The notes under the pieces were generated by a model, which saw nothing but the letters and a program-made list of their open reading frames with translations, searched no databases and was not told the origin of the DNA. A stretch of DNA of 64,000 nucleotides, from NCBI GenBank assembly GCA_947504035.1, contig CANNGA010000008.1, positions 62,001-126,000 on the forward strand, written 5' to 3'. Positions 1-9,329 of this stretch are shown here, piece by piece. Within the stretch, counting starts at the first letter, position 1; every line of letters starts with the position of its first letter. The stretch comes from an uncultured Flavobacteriaceae bacterium. GTDB lineage: Bacteria > Bacteroidota > Bacteroidia > Flavobacteriales > Flavobacteriaceae. The position numbers were made by a program, and so were the translations under genes.

Positions 1-1
1 T

Positions 2-1975
2 GTTTTTGGTGAATTTAGAATTGAAGCCAAAAAAGGGGATGAACTTACTATTAGGTATAAAGATTTTGAAACCATTTATTACACGATAAAAAGCAACGAA
101 AGGATTACAGTTCAAGTAGAATCTAAGGTAGAGCGTTCCTTTAAAAGTAAAGGTGCGCCTAGAAAACTAGTACCGCAGTTTAATAGTTATATAGATTCTG
201 CTGAAGTCTATTTAAAACAAGACCCTAAAAAGAGCATCCGGTTTGTTACAGAAGCCTTGAAGCGCAGCAATTCTATCAAACAAAATGCGGAAGCCTATGA
301 GGTTTTAGGCGATATTAATAGATACTGGAAACAATACGATTTAGCCGTGTCTAATTATAGAATAAGTCAGCAAAATGTAAAAACAAACACGGTTAATTTA
401 AAATTGGCGCAAGCTTATCAAGCTAACAGAAATTACCAAGAAAGTATAGAAGAATATTCGGCCATAAATAAAAAGAAGCTATCTAATTATCAGTTGGTGC
501 AACTTTACGAAGGCTTGGGAGACGTTTATGGAAAAATTAAGAATTTTGATGCTGCCATTGAAGCTTATCAAAAGGGTTTAGAGACAGCCAAAGCACATTT
601 AATTAGTCCTAAAGTTACCGATTTAAGTTCTAAAATTGCTCAAATTTTAAGTTATAAAGGCGAACTTAAACAGGCAGAACAGTATTTTGATAAATCTCTA
701 AGACTTGCCAATACACAAAATAAAAAAAGAGCTTTAGAAGAAAAAGTTAAAGTCGCCGATTTTAAAAACGAGCTGAATGATTTTACAGATGAAATCGCGT
801 TGCGCAAGCAGGCTTTAAAAGACATAAGTGTTATCGAAGCAGATTCTGTTTTAGATAATGAAAGCCCGTTAACACCACAAAAACAAAATTATAAAATAGG
901 TAATGCTTATGCCCAGCAAAATGATATTGGCAATGCCATTCAATATTTAGAAAAAAGTATAGAAGAGGCGGAGACCAAGGAAGATTTGATTGTTCAAAAA
1001 GATGCCACGCGTAAACTGTCTGAATTGTATGAAACCGAAAGAGAATTTGATAAAGCTTTAATCGCTTACCAAGAGTATGTAGATGTCGTAGAGAAGCTTT
1101 ATGTGAAGAAAGAACAGCAAATTGCACAAGCCACACGATTTAGTAAAGACATCGTGTCGAAACAAAACCGCATTACGAGTTTGGAAAGTGATAGAGCGCT
1201 TTCGGAAAGTAAATACGAATTGGGAAAGGAGCAAACCAAACGGCAACGTATTATTATTTACGCGCTTGTAGGAGGATTATTTTTAGTGGTATTGGTTGCT
1301 TTTTTAATGTATAAATACATTAGGCAGCAGCGTTTAGCGAATAACTTATTAGCTTTAAAATCATTGCGAAGTCAAATGAATCCCCACTTTATCTTTAACG
1401 CATTAAATTCTGTGAATAGTTTTATTGCTTTAAATGATGAGCGTACGGCGAACAGGTATCTTACCGATTTTTCTAAACTAATGCGCACAGTGTTAGAAAA
1501 TAGCGAGGAGGATTTTATTCCTCTGGAAAAAGAGGTTGAACTCTTAGAATTATATACGCAATTAGAACACTTTAGATTTCAAGATAAATTTGATTATAGT
1601 ATTGTTATCGACGATGCGATCGCTGTAAAAGAATTTATGATACCGCCAATGCTATTACAGCCTTATATTGAAAACGCTGTATGGCATGGCTTGCGTTATA
1701 AAACAGAAAAAGGACACTTAGAGATTAGGGCCACTAAGATTAACGATAATGAAATAGAAATTACAATTGCCGATAATGGTATTGGTCGAGAAAAGTCTCA
1801 AGCTTTAAAAACCAAACACCAGAAACAGCAAAACTCTAAGGGGATGGGGAATATTAAAAAACGTGTTACGATTTTAAATGAAATGTATAAAGATAAGGTA
1901 GATGTTACTGTTGGTAATTTGCAAACAGAAGGAGACACAGGAACTAAGGTTGTCGTAACACTTAAAAAAGATTAG
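2..1975 (+). CDS. TPR-containing LytS/YehU-type sensor histidine kinase, 5' end outside window
   Basis: The frame is open from the first bases of the window, so the gene starts upstream; the internal TTG and ATG codons are not needed as starts. The first ~40 visible residues resemble the end of a carboxypeptidase-D regulatory-like beta domain (GEFRIEAKKGDELTIRYK). Several TPR-like helical repeats follow (nt ~280-1130), then a coiled coil, one membrane segment (nt ~1250-1320) and a His_kinase (PF06580) domain with the motif NPHFIFNALNS (phospho-acceptor His, nt ~1380) and an ATPase lid with N-box ENAVWHGL and DNGIGRE. This family phosphorylates LytTR-type regulators, and one starts 9 bases downstream, so the two form a two-component pair. 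The signal sensed is unknown. Confidence 0.9.
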   Translation, partial: VFGEFRIEAKKGDELTIRYKDFETIYYTIKSNERITVQVESKVERSFKSKGAPRKLVPQFNSYIDSAEVYLKQDPKKSIRFVTEALKRSNSIKQNAEAYEVLGDINRYWKQYDLAVSNYRISQQNVKTNTVNLKLAQAYQANRNYQESIEEYSAINKKKLSNYQLVQLYEGLGDVYGKIKNFDAAIEAYQKGLETAKAHLISPKVTDLSSKIAQILSYKGELKQAEQYFDKSLRLANTQNKKRALEEKVKVADFKNELNDFTDEIALRKQALKDISVIEADSVLDNESPLTPQKQNYKIGNAYAQQNDIGNAIQYLEKSIEEAETKEDLIVQKDATRKLSELYETEREFDKALIAYQEYVDVVEKLYVKKEQQIAQATRFSKDIVSKQNRITSLESDRALSESKYELGKEQTKRQRIIIYALVGGLFLVVLVAFLMYKYIRQQRLANNLLALKSLRSQMNPHFIFNALNSVNSFIALNDERTANRYLTDFSKLMRTVLENSEEDFIPLEKEVELLELYTQLEHFRFQDKFDYSIVIDDAIAVKEFMIPPMLLQPYIENAVWHGLRYKTEKGHLEIRATKINDNEIEITIADNGIGREKSQALKTKHQKQQNSKGMGNIKKRVTILNEMYKDKVDVTVGNLQTEGDTGTKVVVTLKKD

Positions 1976-1984
1976 AAAACAGCT

Positions 1985-2719
1985 ATGAAACTCAATGCGA
2001 TTATTGTAGAAGACGAAGAGACAAGTAGAACTATTTTAAAAAACTACTTGCATAAATATTGTCCACATATCACGGTACTTGGTGAGGCTGCAAACATAGA
2101 AGATGCTGTGGTTTTAATTCGAAATACAACATTCGATGTCGTTTTTTTAGATGTCGAGATGCCTTATGGCAATGCCTTTGATTTATTAGAACGGGTGGGA
2201 GATATCGATTTTGAAACCATATTTGTTACCGCTTACAACCATTATGCTATTGAAGCTTTAAATGCACATGCCTCTTATTACCTTATGAAGCCAATTTCTA
2301 TAGATGAACTTATAAAAGCTGTGGATTATGTTACTGCTATAAAAGAAAAGGAGCATGCCTTACAAGATGAGGTGTTGGTGGCTAAAACTACGGGTATCTC
2401 AGGAAAAATAACGATCCCACAACAAAGTGGTTTTGAGGTGTTGCATACCGCAGATATTTTATACTGTAAAGCGGATGATAATTATACCGAAATTTATTTG
2501 AATAATGCAAAAAAGAAACTTGTTAGTAAGACTCTAAAATATATAGAAGAGGCTTTAAGCACAGCGGCTTTTGCACGTGTCCATAAATCTTATTTGGTAA
2601 ATGTTAATGAGATTGTGAAGTATCAAAAGGGTAAGGGTGGGAGTGTGATTCTTAGCAACGGGAAAGAGATCATGGTATCTGCCTCTAAAAAAGCAGATTT
2701 ATTAGCCTATTTTAAATAA
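1985..2719 (+). CDS. LytTR-family response regulator
   Basis: This 244-residue protein has an N-terminal receiver domain with the acidic pair VEDEE near the start, the phospho-acceptor Asp in VVFLDVEMP (about residue 57), the T in FVTAY and the Lys in MKPIS. A C-terminal LytTR DNA-binding domain occupies about residues 135-244 and includes KADDNYTEIYL and FARVHKSYLVNV. It follows the LytS-type kinase by 9 bases and is surely its cognate regulator. LytTR proteins bind direct repeats upstream of target genes. The targets cannot be told from this window. Confidence 0.93.
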   Translation: MKLNAIIVEDEETSRTILKNYLHKYCPHITVLGEAANIEDAVVLIRNTTFDVVFLDVEMPYGNAFDLLERVGDIDFETIFVTAYNHYAIEALNAHASYYLMKPISIDELIKAVDYVTAIKEKEHALQDEVLVAKTTGISGKITIPQQSGFEVLHTADILYCKADDNYTEIYLNNAKKKLVSKTLKYIEEALSTAAFARVHKSYLVNVNEIVKYQKGKGGSVILSNGKEIMVSASKKADLLAYFK

Positions 2720-2737
2720 TTTAAACCATTAAATTGT

Positions 2738-3253
2738 ATGCCAGTTATAAAAACGGTTAGAGGCAAAAGCCCAGAAATTCCAGAAGATTGTTTTGTCGCA
2801 GAAAATGCTACTATTGTTGGAGATGTTACTATTGGACGCCAATGTAGTATTTGGTTTAGTGCTGTAGTTCGTGGCGATGTTAATTTTATAAAAATTGGAA
2901 ATAAAGTAAATATTCAAGATGGTGCTGTAATTCATGGCACTTATAAAACAGCTCCAACAACTATAGGGAACAATGTGTCTATAGGGCATAACGCCTTAGT
3001 ACATGGCTGTACCATAGAAGATAATGTTTTAATAGGCATGGGGAGCATTATAATGGATGGTTGCGTTATAGCATCGCATAGCATAATTGCAGCTGGAGCT
3101 GTGCTTACAAAGCATACTAAGGTAGAATCGGGAAGTGTTTATGCCGGTGTACCCGCTAAAAAGGTAAAAGACATTAGCGAAGCATTGGTTTCGGGAGAAA
3201 TACATCGTATCGCCGAGAATTATGTGATGTATTCAAGTTGGTTTGAGGAGTAA
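2738..3253 (+). CDS. Gamma carbonic anhydrase-like hexapeptide-repeat protein
   Basis: The 171-residue protein is built from left-handed beta-helix hexapeptide repeats ([LIV]GxxxX pattern) through most of its length. The metal-ligand histidines of the gamma-carbonic anhydrase/YrdA/PaaY family are present at H66, H84 and H89 (IHGTYK, GHNALVHGC). Members usually form trimers with zinc or iron at the subunit interface. Carbonic anhydrase activity is documented for only some of them, so activity here is an inference. It starts 18 bases after the LytTR regulator and may be co-transcribed with it. It converges with murI. Confidence 0.88.
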   Translation: MPVIKTVRGKSPEIPEDCFVAENATIVGDVTIGRQCSIWFSAVVRGDVNFIKIGNKVNIQDGAVIHGTYKTAPTTIGNNVSIGHNALVHGCTIEDNVLIGMGSIIMDGCVIASHSIIAAGAVLTKHTKVESGSVYAGVPAKKVKDISEALVSGEIHRIAENYVMYSSWFEE

Positions 3254-3276
3254 GACGTTAGGTTTAAATAATGGCG

Positions 3277-4059
3277 CTAAAATTTAAGAGGCGCTATAGT
3301 GCATGTGTTAGAGTTTAACAGTGTTTGCAATACCTTTGTAGAACGGTTAGAGAAGAAGTGCAATTGTGGTGTAGCATTAAGCGTATTGAGCAACCTTAAA
3401 TCTGATAAAATGTTTTTGGTTTGTCGAGCAACGGCAGCACCAGAATCAATAATTTTAACATGGCTAGGCAATAGTTCTGTTAATAACGGTACGAGATATG
3501 GGTAATGTGTACACCCCAAAACTAAATAGTCAATATGTTCTTTTAGCATGGGGTCAAGAAATTTTAGTAATAATGTTTTCATAGCCTGAGAATGCAGCTG
3601 CCCATTTTCAATCAATTCTACAATGCCTTCTCCAACTTGCTCTACAATTTTAATGTGTGCGGCAAAGCGTGCTGCTGTATTAGAAAATAGCGCGCTTGTT
3701 AAGGTGCCTTTAGTTGCTAAAATACCAATAGCATTCGTTTGTGTTTGTAAAGCCGCAGGTTTAATAGCGGGCTCTATACCTATAAAAGGAACGCTATAAG
3801 TGGCTCTTAGGTAATCTATCGCGTTTGTAGTTGCGGTATTACAGGCAACAACAATGAGCTTACAGTTGTTGTTAAGTAAAAGTTCGGTGTTTTTTTTAGC
3901 TAAGGCTTTAATCTGCTCTGCACCTTTAGGCCCATAAGGGGCGTTTAAGCTATCTGCTAGATATATCGTGTTTTCATTAGGTAAAAGGCGGTGTATTTCT
4001 TTCCAAATAGAAGTACCTCCTACGCCAGAGTCAAAAATTCCAATAGGGCTGTTGCTCAT
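3277..4059 (-). CDS. murI: Glutamate racemase
   Basis: This 260-residue protein interconverts L- and D-glutamate for peptidoglycan synthesis. It has the N-terminal IGIFDSGVGG motif and the two catalytic cysteines of the family, C73 in VVACNTATT and C183 in LGCTHYPYL. Length is normal for MurI. It is the last gene of the long minus-strand envelope cluster, separated from the upstream ompH gene by ~190 bases that contain a terminator, so it probably has its own promoter. Confidence 0.95.
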   Translation of the reverse strand: MSNSPIGIFDSGVGGTSIWKEIHRLLPNENTIYLADSLNAPYGPKGAEQIKALAKKNTELLLNNNCKLIVVACNTATTNAIDYLRATYSVPFIGIEPAIKPAALQTQTNAIGILATKGTLTSALFSNTAARFAAHIKIVEQVGEGIVELIENGQLHSQAMKTLLLKFLDPMLKEHIDYLVLGCTHYPYLVPLLTELLPSHVKIIDSGAAVARQTKNILSDLRLLNTLNATPQLHFFSNRSTKVLQTLLNSNTCTIAPLKF

Positions 4060-4185
4060 AAGTTTTAATATTGGTCTAAATGTAAAGAATTAAACTCGAA
4101 TTTTATACTATTATGTCCTAGAGCGATTCGGTTCATCGCATAGAATACATGTGTTTTCTGTGTTTGGCAATTGTAGGTTTGTGGT

Positions 4186-4221
4186 AAAAAAAAAGAGCTG
4201 CCTTTAAAAAAGCAACTCTTT
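4186..4221 (-). terminator. Rho-independent terminator after ompH-like gene
   Basis: Read on the minus strand, the arm AAAGAGTTGC pairs with GCAGCTCTTT (one G-U pair) around a 10-base loop and runs into nine T residues. It lies ~30 bases after the stop of the 4248-4754 gene, the expected place for an intrinsic terminator. Confidence 0.82.
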
Positions 4222-4247
4222 TATACTGTAAAGGTATATCTGTTGGA

Positions 4248-4754
4248 TTAGATGCCTAAAGACTTTTTAACATCGTCTAATAAGTTTTTCCCATCGGCCA
4301 TAATAGTAACGCCTTGAGAAGAATCTAATATATATTCGAAACCTTGAGCTCTACCTACTTTTAAGATGGCTTCTTTAGCTTTCTCTGTGATAGGCTTTAA
4401 CAGGTCGAATTCTTTTTTCTGTAAATCTTGCTGTGCTTTAGCTTGGTATTCACGAATACTTTGCTCCATGGTTTGTACTTCTTTGGCACGTGCGGTGTTC
4501 TCTTCTTGCGTTTTACTAGCCGCTTCAGAATCGTATAATTTTACTTTCTTTTGAAATTCAGCACCAAGACTTTGTAATTCTGTTTGGTAGGTTTTAGAAA
4601 GTGTTTCTAATTGCGATTTAGCCGTTTTCATTTGCGGCATCGCTTGTATTAATTCTTGAGTGTTTATATGTGCAATTTTGCTTTGGGCTCCTACAAAACT
4701 AATGGCCCCAATGTATAAAGCAGTTGCTAATAAAATTGATTTTAAATGTTTCAT
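4248..4754 (-). CDS. OmpH/Skp-family periplasmic chaperone
   Basis: This 168-residue protein starts with a signal peptide ending near VGAQS. The OmpH/Skp pattern follows: a beta-forming IAHINTQELIQAMPQ segment, a long charged coiled coil (about residues 40-115) and a C-terminal segment FEYILDSS..VTIM typical of the family. Skp-like trimers hold unfolded outer-membrane proteins in the periplasm for BamA-dependent insertion. It lies directly after a longer OmpH paralogue and bamA in the same direction, which supports that role. The length matches canonical Skp. Confidence 0.9.
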   Translation of the reverse strand: MKHLKSILLATALYIGAISFVGAQSKIAHINTQELIQAMPQMKTAKSQLETLSKTYQTELQSLGAEFQKKVKLYDSEAASKTQEENTARAKEVQTMEQSIREYQAKAQQDLQKKEFDLLKPITEKAKEAILKVGRAQGFEYILDSSQGVTIMADGKNLLDDVKKSLGI

Positions 4755-4791
4755 TTCAAAATAGTATTAATGTGTTATGATTTTAAGTGTA

Positions 4792-5835
4792 TTAATTTGT
4801 TTCTTGTCTCGCTTTTTGCTTCTCTTCTAGTGCTTTTTGGCGTGCTTCTAGAACTTCTTTCTTGCGAGCCTCTAAAGCTGCTTTACGCGCTTCCCGCTCA
4901 GCGAGTTTCTTTTGTCTGTTTTCTTCAATAAGTTCTTCGCGCGTTTTAGCAGTACTTGTTGCTGTTTCGCTAACGGTTTTAGTTTTCTCTATGGCTTCGG
5001 CAGCTTCCTTTTTAACAGCATCTGTTTCGGTTGCAGCAGGTGTTATACCATTACGGGCATCGAGTTTAGCTTGTTTCGCTTTTTCACGGTCTTTAATCAG
5101 TTTCTCGCGTTTTTCATTCACTTCTCGTTTCTTAGCCTCACGTGCTTCTAATATTTCTAATCTTCTTTTTTCTACAGCGCTTTCACGTGCAGCTTTCTTT
5201 TCTTCTAATATTTTTTTACGCGCTTCTAAATCGTCATTCACTTCTGGAACCGCTTCTTCCTTTTTAGCTGCTTTACGCTGTGCTTTGGTTTGGGCTTGTT
5301 TGCGTTTAGAGGTTCTTGTGATAGCTCTTAATACCTGTTCGCTAATATCAAAGCGTTGCGAAGAGTAAAGCATTACAATATCTGCAGACTTATCAAAAAT
5401 GAAATCATATTTTTTACTGGCTGCAATATCTTGAACAGCTGCAAAAATTTGATCTTGAACAGGCTGCATCAAACGTTTTTGTTGAATTACAATATCGCCT
5501 TTAGGGCCAAAACGCTTTTGTTGATAGTCTAATATTTCTTTTTCTTCAAACGTAATATCTTCTTCTCGTTCTTCTATAAGTTCTTTAGTTAAAAGTACTT
5601 TTTCATTACTTAAATCCTGACGTTTTTGAGCGACTTCAGAAAGTTTACTTTGAATTTCATTTTTCCATTTCTGAGCTTTACTATCAAGTTGCCCAATAGC
5701 TTCTTGATATTCTGGAACTTTTTCTAAAATATATTCTGTGTCTATATAAGCTATTCTAACTCCACGTTGCGCATGTAAGCTAAGCGTTAGCGTTGTGACA
5801 AACACTGTCAATAAAAAAAGAACGTTATTTTTCAT
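4792..5835 (-). CDS. OmpH/Skp-family protein with long charged C-terminal coiled coil
   Basis: The protein has 347 residues. Residues 1-~22 are a signal peptide (LSLHAQ). Residues ~25-180 form a standard OmpH domain (RIAYIDTEYILEKVPEY ... YDFIFDKSADIVMLYSS). The remaining ~165 residues are an extension of Lys/Glu/Arg/Ala-rich heptad-like sequence, interrupted by a less charged linker near residues 255-290. Ordinary OmpH proteins are about 170 residues, so the tail doubles the length. The gene sits between bamA and the short ompH in one direction, so a role in outer-membrane protein delivery is likely. What the tail adds is unknown. Confidence 0.88.
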   Translation of the reverse strand: MKNNVLFLLTVFVTTLTLSLHAQRGVRIAYIDTEYILEKVPEYQEAIGQLDSKAQKWKNEIQSKLSEVAQKRQDLSNEKVLLTKELIEEREEDITFEEKEILDYQQKRFGPKGDIVIQQKRLMQPVQDQIFAAVQDIAASKKYDFIFDKSADIVMLYSSQRFDISEQVLRAITRTSKRKQAQTKAQRKAAKKEEAVPEVNDDLEARKKILEEKKAARESAVEKRRLEILEAREAKKREVNEKREKLIKDREKAKQAKLDARNGITPAATETDAVKKEAAEAIEKTKTVSETATSTAKTREELIEENRQKKLAEREARKAALEARKKEVLEARQKALEEKQKARQETN

Positions 5836-6013
5836 CTGTATTTTGTTTTATAATTCTTTGGTTATAAATTCTAAAAAAGACAGATGATTTATAATGGTCT
5901 GCCGCTTTTTGAATTGCATCTTCAAAACTAACGAAATTTAATCTTAAAAATTTTAATTCTTATTCAAATCATCAAACTGTTATTAGAAAATATCGTGCCA
6001 AAAAATAATGCGT

Positions 6014-8584
6014 TTAAAATTGTTGCCCTATTATAAAGTGTGTTTCCCATCCATTTTTAGGCCCAAAATCGCCTACAGGATCGAAACCATGACCAAAGTC
6101 GATACCTAGTAAACCAAAGGCAGGCATAAATATTCTAACCCCCAAACCAGCCGAACGTTTTAAGCTAAATGGATCGAATTGTCTAAAGCTATTTACAGAA
6201 GACCCTGCTTCTGTAAAACCAAGTGCGTAAATTTTAGCCGCACCACTTAAAGTGATAGGATAACGCAATTCTAGAGAAAATTTATTATAGATACTAGCCC
6301 CATCTTGACCCGATAAAGAATTGTTAGGGTAACCTCTAAGTTGTACCACCTGTCTACCATCTAATGAGAAATTTCCAAGACCGTCACCTCCTAAGAAGAA
6401 ACGTTCAAAAGGAATCACCCCCCTATCATTATTATAAGCTCCTAAAAAACCAAATTCTGCACTAGGTCTTAAAACTAATTTTTTAGTTAGTGCGGTATAC
6501 CAATCGGCTTTAAAGTTAATTTTATAAAATTCTAGCCACTTAAAACGTTCTTGGTCAATTTCACTAATACGAACGGTAGCTGCGGCACTATTAACAGGGT
6601 CTGTAGCTTCTACAATACCTAAAGCATCACGTTCTTCTCTTAAGGCTTGGTAATCTACGCCATCAAATAATGAATATGGTAGCGATAATTTAGCGGTTAC
6701 AGAGAAATTAGAGCCACCTGTTGGGTATATAGGATCTACTCTGGTGTTGTTTCGAGATAAACCTATAGAGTAAGATAGGTTCTTAGAATTACCATTACCA
6801 AAAGTAAATAATTGAGACGTGAAATTATTGAGGTCGTATTGTTGAAAACTAACACTTTGCGACAAGGTAAAAAAGTCGTCAGGAACTTTTAAACGCTTTG
6901 CAATACCTAATGTAATTCCTGTAATGTTAAAACTTTGGTCTCTGTCTGGTCGTCCTGTGGTAGGGTCGAATCTAAATTGTTTAGAATGCGACAAAGACGC
7001 CGAAAATTGTACAGGGCGTTTACCACCTAACCAAGGTTCTGAGAATGAAAAGCTGTACGTTTGAAAAGATCTACTGGCTTGCAAACGGAGCGATAAACGT
7101 TGGCCATCTCCCATAGGAAGCGGTTTGTAAGCTTCTTTTTTAAATAAGTCTTTTATAGCAAAGTTGTTAAAGGATAAACCTAAAGTACCAATGAAACCAC
7201 CACCACCAAAACCACCTTGCAATTCAATTTGGCTAGACCCTGTTTCTTTAACAGCATATTCCATATCTATGGTGCCCTCGTTGGGATTGGGGTTATTGAA
7301 ATTGGGTGTAATTTCTTGTGCATCAAAATACCCAAGTTGTCCAAGTTCTCTTACGGTACGTACTACATTAGCTTTGCTGTAGAGCTGCCCAGGTCGTGTA
7401 CGCAATTCTCTGTAAATAACGTGATCGTTCGTTTTATCATTACCAACTACAGAAACATTATTAAAATAAGCGGGTTTCCCTTCGGAAACACGTACCTCAA
7501 TATCTATAATGTTATTATCTGCACTAACTTCTACAGGTGTGATGTTAGAGAATAAATAACCATTATTTTGATACAAATTAGCAATATCGGCAGCATCTGG
7601 TCTGGTGTTGTCTTGAATGCGTTTTTGCAGTAGAATACCATTGTAAGTGTCTCCTTTGTTAATGCGTAAATATCCATTTAGCTGTTTGTCTGTGTAAACA
7701 GTGTTTCCTATAAAGTTAATATCCCCAAATTTATAAAGTTCACCTTCTTCAACTTTAAGTTGTATGGAAATTGTTTTCTGATCGTTTTTATAAATCCTAT
7801 CGGATACAACTCTAGCATCTCGATAACCGTTTTCAGCATATTTGTCAATAAGATTGGAGAGGTCTGCTTGGTAGGCCGAATCTATAAATTTTGAACGTTT
7901 AAGTAGTCTTAAACGGTTAATCTTTTTGGTGCCTTTCATCGCTTTACGCAATGTTTTAGCATTTAAAGCATTGTTTCCAACAAAAGAAATATCTTTAATT
8001 TTTACTTTTTCACCCTTATCAATAGCCACAACCATATTAACTCTAGCTTTTTCAATAGAATCTTTAACTTCTACGGTGTTTATGTTGACTTTTGTATTGT
8101 AAAAACCTTGTTTTTTATACTTTTTAACCAGAAAATTTTTGGTGGTTGTAATAAGGTTTTCGGTAACTTTTGTTCCCCTACTTAATTTGTTGTCTTTTAT
8201 AATGCTCTCAACCTTACCTTGTTTTACACCCGTAACTTTAACTTTATCGAGTTGTGGTAAATCAGATAATTTAATTTCTAAGTAAGCTGTAGAACCTTTT
8301 ACATCTTTAAGGTATATTTCAATATCACTAAAGAGTTTTGAATTCCATAATTTTTTGATAGCATTAGCAATATCTTCTCCTGGAATGGTAATATCTTTGC
8401 CTTTTCTTAAGCCAGAATAGGTGACTATCGTTTGCGCGTTAAATGCCGTATTTCCAATGACTGAAACACCTCCTAAAGTATATTTTTCACCGTTGTCGTA
8501 AGTATTATTTTGCCCTTGAAGTGCGTAGCTAAAAGCAATAGATAGAATTACTATACAGTGTTTAAAATATGTTTTTAATAACAA
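6014..8584 (-). CDS. bamA: Outer membrane protein assembly factor BamA
   Basis: BamA is the Omp85 pore of the beta-barrel assembly machine. I place the start at TTG 8584, which gives 856 residues and a clean signal peptide (LLLKTYFKHCIVILSIAFSY... cut near LQGQ). The upstream ATG at 8713 lies inside uppS and would put a 43-residue charged extension before the signal. Five POTRA-like units follow (VSVIGNTAFNAQT, VKVTGVKQGK, ISFVGNNALNAK, INFIGNTVYTDK, VSVVGNDKTNDH), then a 16-strand-type barrel with VRIFMPAFGLLGIDFGHGFD and a terminal aromatic (IIGQQF). The start lies 5 bases after the uppS stop, and chaperone genes follow. Confidence 0.94.
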   Translation of the reverse strand: MLLKTYFKHCIVILSIAFSYALQGQNNTYDNGEKYTLGGVSVIGNTAFNAQTIVTYSGLRKGKDITIPGEDIANAIKKLWNSKLFSDIEIYLKDVKGSTAYLEIKLSDLPQLDKVKVTGVKQGKVESIIKDNKLSRGTKVTENLITTTKNFLVKKYKKQGFYNTKVNINTVEVKDSIEKARVNMVVAIDKGEKVKIKDISFVGNNALNAKTLRKAMKGTKKINRLRLLKRSKFIDSAYQADLSNLIDKYAENGYRDARVVSDRIYKNDQKTISIQLKVEEGELYKFGDINFIGNTVYTDKQLNGYLRINKGDTYNGILLQKRIQDNTRPDAADIANLYQNNGYLFSNITPVEVSADNNIIDIEVRVSEGKPAYFNNVSVVGNDKTNDHVIYRELRTRPGQLYSKANVVRTVRELGQLGYFDAQEITPNFNNPNPNEGTIDMEYAVKETGSSQIELQGGFGGGGFIGTLGLSFNNFAIKDLFKKEAYKPLPMGDGQRLSLRLQASRSFQTYSFSFSEPWLGGKRPVQFSASLSHSKQFRFDPTTGRPDRDQSFNITGITLGIAKRLKVPDDFFTLSQSVSFQQYDLNNFTSQLFTFGNGNSKNLSYSIGLSRNNTRVDPIYPTGGSNFSVTAKLSLPYSLFDGVDYQALREERDALGIVEATDPVNSAAATVRISEIDQERFKWLEFYKINFKADWYTALTKKLVLRPSAEFGFLGAYNNDRGVIPFERFFLGGDGLGNFSLDGRQVVQLRGYPNNSLSGQDGASIYNKFSLELRYPITLSGAAKIYALGFTEAGSSVNSFRQFDPFSLKRSAGLGVRIFMPAFGLLGIDFGHGFDPVGDFGPKNGWETHFIIGQQF

Positions 8585-8588
8585 TGTA

Positions 8589-9329
8589 TTAGCTAAGTTG
8601 TTCACTTGTTTTCCCAAATCGTCTTTCTCTTTTTTGATATTCAATAATAGCTTTGTACAAGTCTTCTTTTCTAAAATCTGGCCAAAGTACATTGGTGAAG
8701 TACAATTCTGCATAAGCTATTTGCCAAAGCAAAAAATTACTAATACGTTGCTCACCACTAGTTCTAATAAGTAAGTCTACGTCTGGTAAATTTTGCGTGT
8801 AAAGATGCTTATTAATAATGGAATCGTCAATATTTTCTACCGAAATTATGTTATTTTTAACTTTAGTGCTTATTTCTTTAATAGCGTGAGTGAGTTCTTC
8901 TCTAGAGCCATAACTTAAAGCAAGAGTTAAGGTCATTCTACTATTGTCTGCTGTTGCGTTTATGACTTCATTAAGTTCATGATGTACTTTTTCGGGTAAC
9001 ATCGAGAGATTTCCAATAGCAGCTAATTTGATATCATTATCCTGAAGTGTTTTTATTTCCTTCTTTAAGGAAGAAATTAACAATTTCATTAATGTTTTTA
9101 CTTCTATTTTAGGACGGTTCCAGTTTTCTGTAGAAAAGGCGTATAATGTAACGTTAGCAATGCCTAATTTTGCAGAGGTTTCAACAACTTCACGTACTGA
9201 TTTTGTGCCATTTTCATGACCAAATGCTCTAAGCATTCCCTTTTGCTTCGCCCAACGGCCATTGCCGTCCATAATTATAGCAACGTGTTTAGGAAGTGTA
9301 TGTTCTAGTATATGCTCTTTTAAATCCAT
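8589..9329 (-). CDS. uppS: Isoprenyl transferase (undecaprenyl diphosphate synthase)
   Basis: This 246-residue cis-prenyltransferase makes the C55 lipid carrier for cell-wall precursors. The diagnostic motifs are HVAIIMDGNGRWAK with catalytic D21, FGHENGTKSV, YAFSTENWNRP, and the C-terminal block DLLIRTSGEQRISNFLLWQ with LWPDF. Its start codon overlaps the stop of the DUF6089 gene (ATG/TAA sharing a base near 9329), indicating coupled translation, and bamA follows after 4 bases. This uppS-bamA linkage is common in Bacteroidota. Confidence 0.96.
   Translation of the reverse strand: MDLKEHILEHTLPKHVAIIMDGNGRWAKQKGMLRAFGHENGTKSVREVVETSAKLGIANVTLYAFSTENWNRPKIEVKTLMKLLISSLKKEIKTLQDNDIKLAAIGNLSMLPEKVHHELNEVINATADNSRMTLTLALSYGSREELTHAIKEISTKVKNNIISVENIDDSIINKHLYTQNLPDVDLLIRTSGEQRISNFLLWQIAYAELYFTNVLWPDFRKEDLYKAIIEYQKRERRFGKTSEQLS

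Noticed and set aside
257-1975. Starting the first kinase at TTG 257
   Set aside because: The frame is open to the window edge and upstream codons encode a plausible beta domain, so the gene is simply cut by the window.
4862-5368. A long open frame opposite the OmpH-like gene
   Set aside because: It is the mirror of the Lys/Glu/Ala-rich coiled coil, giving a Ser/Phe/Leu/Ala-rich sequence with no family features.
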